From Caprimulgus europaeus (Eukaryota; Chordata; Aves; Caprimulgiformes; Caprimulgidae): 64,000 nucleotides of DNA. The stretch lies in assembly GCA_907165065.1 (NCBI GenBank), contig OU015524.1:2426416-2490415 (forward strand), given 5' to 3'. Position 1 is the first letter of the stretch; every line of letters begins with the position of its first letter. The notes beneath the pieces are model-generated. The model was given only the letters and a program-made list of their open reading frames with translations. It was not told the origin of the DNA and ran no database searches. Below, piece after piece: positions 59,299 to 64,000 of this stretch. The translations under genes were made by a program, and so were the position numbers.

Positions 59299-62200
59299 GT
59301 GAGTATCGCGCCTGTCGCGACAGAGACCTATCCGCGCCGCCGTATCGCGAGAGGGGAGGCAGGCTGGGGGCCTGCCCGGGGGCTGCCCGCTTCCTCGGGC
59401 TGCTTCCCCTCCCCTCACCCCCCTTCCCCCGCCGCCCTTTGTGCTGCGCCTCCGCAGGGCTGCCTTTTTGTTGCTACCTTCAGAATAATTCTTTTTTTAT
59501 TTTTTTTTTTTTTTCTGAGGATTTGGGAAGTTTGGGGTTTTTTTGTTTGTTTGCTTGCTTGTTTGTTTTCCTTTTTTGTCTTTTTATTCTTTTTTTCCTT
59601 CCCCCCGAAGTTGGCCGAGCCAGGCTCTGGGGCTGGAGGTGCTGGGGAAGCTCTTTGTCATAGAGCGGCTGCCCTGGAGAAAAACATCACTTAAAAAAAA
59701 AAGGAAATAGAAAAAAAATCGGTCAGTATTTGAACTCTGAGGTTTTCTTGAATTGGGGGAGTGGGTTTTTTTTGGCTGTAGTCTTGTTATATTTATTTTT
59801 TCTCGGGGAGGAAAGGGTCCCCCTGAAGTCCAGGCTCCATTTATCGCAGCCCCCTCTGCGGAGCGTTGAATGGGGGAAAACAAAACAAAGGGGGATTTTG
59901 TTTTGCTGGTGTTAACCTGCAAAATGTTGGTGGGAAAGCTTACTTCTTTTTTTTTTTTCCCCCTCTAGCTCTTCTACATTTGATGTTTTACTCTGGAAGA
60001 ATCCAAATAGCCGGTAGATAAGTTGTGTCTTTTTAATTTTAAGCTTTTTGGGGGGAATTGTAATGTTTCTCTCCCCTATCCTCAGCTTTGGCTCTTTTGT
60101 GAGCAGCCTGCGATCCAGCGCAACTTTTGTCGGGTTTTTCTTTTTTTCACTATTTTATTTTTTCTTCGTGTAGTTAAATAATGCGATTTCAGGAAGAGCT
60201 AATGGCAGGGGGATATTTCTGCCTGTAACAGCCACAGCAGATTTTTCAAAAAGCAGGGGAGACAACAAGCACTGGTTGTGTTTTCAGCTGATTCTTTTTT
60301 TCTTCTTAAAAGGGATAACAATATTTCATAGCAGTTAATATATATATTTATACTGAAAGCTTTTGTCTTATTTTTTTTTTCTTTGTTTTTATTTTAACTA
60401 CCCCCTCAAAAACTGCAGCTATTTCACCTCTGCAAAATGCAGCTTCTGGAATACAAGCAAGCAAAAAGCAGCCAAGCTGTAACGCTCATGTTTCTGGCCT
60501 TCCCTTTTAAAGGCCACCCGTTTGCTTTTGCTGGGACTCCTCTGCCTTGAAAACACACTACTTGGCCAGTAAAATGACAAAGGGTTTCCTCTGGTGGTTC
60601 TGCAGCCGAAGGACGATGGGTTTATATTTTCCATTTTGAACGTGCGTGGGGGGCGGAGGAAGAGCCGGGGGAAAAAAGGCCGTTTCCGGTTTCTGTTCAG
60701 CAGCGTTTCGGGTTGGTTTTTTTGTTTTGTGGTTTGGTTTGGGTTTTTTTTTTGTGTTGTTTTTTTTTTCTCACAAAGAAGCAGCCAGATGACCTGTTGA
60801 TGATACATCTCCCGTCGCTTTTTATGCCGAAAGGCGCCGGTAGGTTAGTGGAGATGAAAGCTTCAGCGGAACAATCTCCCTAGATTTTCATCTGCATGTG
60901 TCGTGTGTGGCTTTGCCATGTTTTAGGCCAACAGTCTTGGAGTGAATAATGTAGTGCCAAAGTTCAGATGTCTGCATGGGATGCTTCTCCCTCTCTTCCC
61001 CCCATTCCCCTCAAGAAAAAGCCTGGTTTGTAGAAAATTCAGCACTTGTAGTTAAACATTAGAGCCTTTTAGTGCTGCATAAGGTAAGTGTCCTAACTCC
61101 CTTTGAAGTCATATGAATGGCCAGGCAGGAAGCGTTAGGAATGCATTTTAGTTGTATATAGGCACCTACTGAGTGCCTTAAGCTTGAACATCTCCTGTTT
61201 CCAATGAATTAAACTCATCAGAGCAGCTATGTTATGTTGAGTGTAGTCTTGTGAAGTGTGCCTAATGAACGTTTGCATTCCTGCTGAACACTGAAATGTG
61301 TTTCTCAACACAGCAGCAGGTCACCATGCTACTGTTCCTCTTGGAAATTAAAGTTTTGAGTAACTGCTAGTATTTCAGATAAAGCCAAACTTGGATATTA
61401 GTGTTGGCATCAAGTCTGCCTGCTACCACTGTTTTGTATTTTGGTATCTATACTGGTTCCTACTAAGAAACTAGGGGTGGAAAACAGGATCTTTTCACTT
61501 CAGGATTTATAGGTAAAGACTCTGTTTGCAGATACAAAATAGAGCATCATCTGCTTGGTATTTAAAACTCTTAATTCATTTGTAAGGCACTAATTACAAG
61601 TATATTTTGATACAAAATGTCTTCTCAGACAGGAACTCTGGAGTAAAGGAAAGCAGAAAAACCTCAAGCTGTTTATAAATGCTAATCTATGCCCTGAACT
61701 AAAAAAGGAAGGATGAGGGTGTTTCATGAGAACTCAAAGTCACCTTTAAGTGTGAAATTATATAGATGATTAGGAATGACTGCAGGATGCCAATCACTGG
61801 AGGTACAGCTGGTCACTGTGTGCCTTGCTGGTTAGGTGGTAAAAGTTTTGACTGTAGGTGGCATCAAGAGGAAAAAGTCCAGTTCTCTTGCTTCCCAGAC
61901 ATTCATTCCTTAATCTCCAGGTTCTGGGGCGTGCTGACAAACTGTCAGAGGAAGCAGCAGCAAGGAGATGGTGTAGGAAGTAGGTCGAGGGCTGCTCAAC
62001 GCTGCTGAGAGAGTTTCAGTGGAAAAAAGTAAGTGTGTTTCCATCTGATCTCGTTTCTGTTTCCATTCAATCTACTTGGTTAACAGGAGGCACCAGTAAA
62101 TCTCATACTCCTGCTGTAGTCCCCCAGTTCTACTGAAATTAATGTTGCATCTCCAGTCAGGCCCAGTTAGTCTACCTGGATGGAAAGATCAATGGGGAAG

Positions 62201-64000
62201 AAGGTGAAAGAGCAATTTAGTTCTGATCCCATGAGGTGCAAATTGTGTCTGTCAGGCAAAGCTGAAGTGGCTCTGTGTCTCCCAGGAGGCCACGGGCAGC
62301 TCGTGGGATGGATTTTCCTGTCCCTGTGCTGCTGGAGGTTCTCCAGTGGGAGGCTGGAGGTGGGCTGGAGCAATACAGGAGCATCGTGGCATGTTCTTTG
62401 TGACCTTAATGTTTTGCAGTGGATATGGAGATTAGTGGTCACAGGTGATTGTAAGTGTTTGTTGTTTAAAATGTTTCAATCTGATGTACTAAAAAGCCTG
62501 GCTTCCAGGTTAAAAAAGAAGAAAGTTCTTTGGCATGCTAGAAATCATCCTTCAACTACAAAAAAAAGCAAGTGCTATCTTTTTACCTAAAAGCAGTAAA
62601 AACTATTGACAATAACTTGATTTGCAGAAAAATTGCAGCCTTGCACTAAGAATACTTTCTTTTCCAAAGATCTTGTATTTATATTGATTTGAAAAGATGT
62701 TGCTTCAGGTAGGAAGAGGTGCTTTGGGAGTGAGCACATGGCTTACCAGCTACCTGGGTAATTAATCCCTGTGCCATGGAGGTCTCTTGCTGACCCTTGG
62801 CATGTGATAGGGAGCATGAAATGTTGTTAACTGCTCAAAATGAGCTTTCTGGAATAACCCTGTAGTCAGGAATGGATGTAAGAGAGTTGACTGGAAACTG
62901 GAGCTTCTACAGGAAAAGTGTTGTCTTCTGCTGGCACCCTGTGCTGAAGGTAGGTGGTCATCAACACCAGTGTCTCCTGGCTGGTGTCCTGGGTGTAAAG
63001 GCTGTGAAGGTGGTGCCTGGGGACACAGGCTCCTGTGTCAACTGGTCAGCAGCTTGTTTGATTCGGGCTGGGTGCAAGCATTTGGTTAAAGATTGATGAT
63101 ATCCTCTGGTCTCTGCTATGCAGGAGCACAGTCCAGTTCATGAATAGGTAATAAAAGTTAATCTGCTGACCTTGTTTCTTAATCCATCCTGCTGGATTCA
63201 GTCGTAGTGACTCGACTGCCACCCGTGGTAGGTACCTAAATAAACGCTGGATTTTGGGCTCGAATCTCCTGTGCTCGAGAGCGGAGTGAACTGAGCCTTG
63301 TAGTGCATTTCTGGCTGTGGTTGCAGGATCAGGAGAGTCCTGTCATTTTCCTGTCCTAATTGAAGGTATATGGCAGTTGTTAGGGTAAGAGCAGTCAAAA
63401 GCTTTGACTCTGGCCCCATAATTATATCCCTGCTGGGAAGAAGATTCATTGGATTCACGCTCACATTGCAATACTTCCCTTGCTCACCAGCGTAGTGTGT
63501 TGTAGAAGACTGAATATGTATCTTGCTGGCTCAGAGCGCTCTTGATCTGCCTTGATGTTGGCTATACAGCTGTGTCAACCAGATGTTCTTCTGTGCTCAC
63601 CATGTTTGCAGTAGATTAATTGGATAAATGTGTTTTTAAAAGGGGGAAGAGTGCTCCTTTAGAAGTTTGGGGGTTTTTATTTAATAATACAGAGATACTT
63701 GGGCCAGAGAGGTGCTGGTCTGGCTATACTAGATAGGGTGGGCCTGGTATGTTGGTGGGAGCAATTGCACCATCTGATTGACAAAAGTTAAATCAAAGAG
63801 TCCCAGATACAAGCAAGCTTTTGCTGATGGAGTTTTTGTCAGCATTTTATTTTACATATTAGGTATTTGGGGAGATAAGCATGGTGGTTTTGGTAAAAAG
63901 CTTTTGTCACTAAATGCTGCATTTCCATTTGTGGGTCTGTAATATTTGCTATAGTGGCTGAGGCTCTGTGTTGTAAAGTCTATAGTGTAGCACAGAAATG
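59299..64000 (+). other. Probable first intron of the CpG-island gene
   Basis: The stretch is T-rich on the plus strand up to about 60.8 kb (many poly-T runs) and then ordinary unique sequence. No CR1 copy and no coding exon were recognised. A strong acceptor-like sequence (T-rich run, then CCCCCTCTAG ending at 59968) could start a small alternative untranslated exon, but there is no further support. Confidence 0.4.
59343..59352 (+). promoter_or_regulatory. TATCGCGAGA element
   Basis: This exact TATCGCGAGA word belongs to the TCTCGCGAGA-type core-promoter motif class of CpG-island genes. It lies 44 nt downstream of the predicted splice donor. Confidence 0.55.

Larger units (their letters stand above)
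58735..59470. promoter_or_regulatory. CpG-island promoter
   Basis: About 730 bp are very GC- and CpG-rich, unlike everything else in the window. The island carries a ZNF143-like element, several GC boxes, CGCGCGGCGGCGG-type sequence and no ATG through its core. It begins immediately after the TACA array. Because plus-strand features (the consensus donor at 59299) fit best, I read it as promoting rightward, though islands of this type are often bidirectional. Confidence 0.85.

Noticed and set aside
58876..59694. 272-codon Ala/Arg/Pro/Gly-rich frame in the CpG island
   Set aside because: GC-rich sequence has few stops, the frame crosses the predicted splice donor, and it runs into poly-T intronic sequence.

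Overview
This looks like a nuclear genomic window from a bird. About seventeen CR1 LINE 3' ends lie on both strands in at least three sequence subfamilies. There are two solo LTRs of an avian-type endogenous retrovirus family (TGTCCTGGTTT... to ...ACA), a short CpG-island promoter, compact introns and many simple-sequence arrays. I cannot name the species. Most long open frames fall inside CR1 copies, triplet or tetranucleotide arrays, or the CpG island, and are not genes.

Only one protein-coding gene can be assembled with confidence. It is a seven-coding-exon, plus-strand gene (CDS 9833-17091) encoding a 305-residue, tryptophan-rich, roughly eight-pass membrane protein. I place it by motif recall in the extended TspO/MBR ('tryptophan-rich sensory protein') superfamily. 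All six introns are GT-AG and the reading frame closes exactly across every junction. A non-coding first exon ending at the GTGAGT donor at 8170, with a TATA box and an NF-Y type CCAAT box around 7917-7990, is a plausible promoter. The introns carry CR1 insertions, a (TA)n tract, a (GT)9 tract beside exon 4 and a 440-nt T-free A/C array just after exon 4.

From about 18.3 to 57 kb there is no gene I can assemble. The region holds CR1 copies, two solo LTRs (one with a GTT/ATT triplet expansion), a 640-bp GAA-type purine array, and two related ATGCAT-rich minisatellites about 19 kb apart in opposite orientation. It also holds two weak candidate transcripts: a possible two-exon small secreted peptide near 31.6-32.0 kb and an isolated exon-like block near 24.4 kb.

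At the right, a 1.3-kb TACA/TATG-type array (57410-58715) directly abuts a CpG island (about 58735-59470). The island has a ZNF143-like element, tandem GC boxes, an ATG-free stretch ending in a consensus splice donor at 59299, and a TATCGCGAGA element. This is most likely the promoter and 5' untranslated exon of a second gene on the plus strand whose coding part lies beyond the window. Positions 59299-64000 would then be its first intron.
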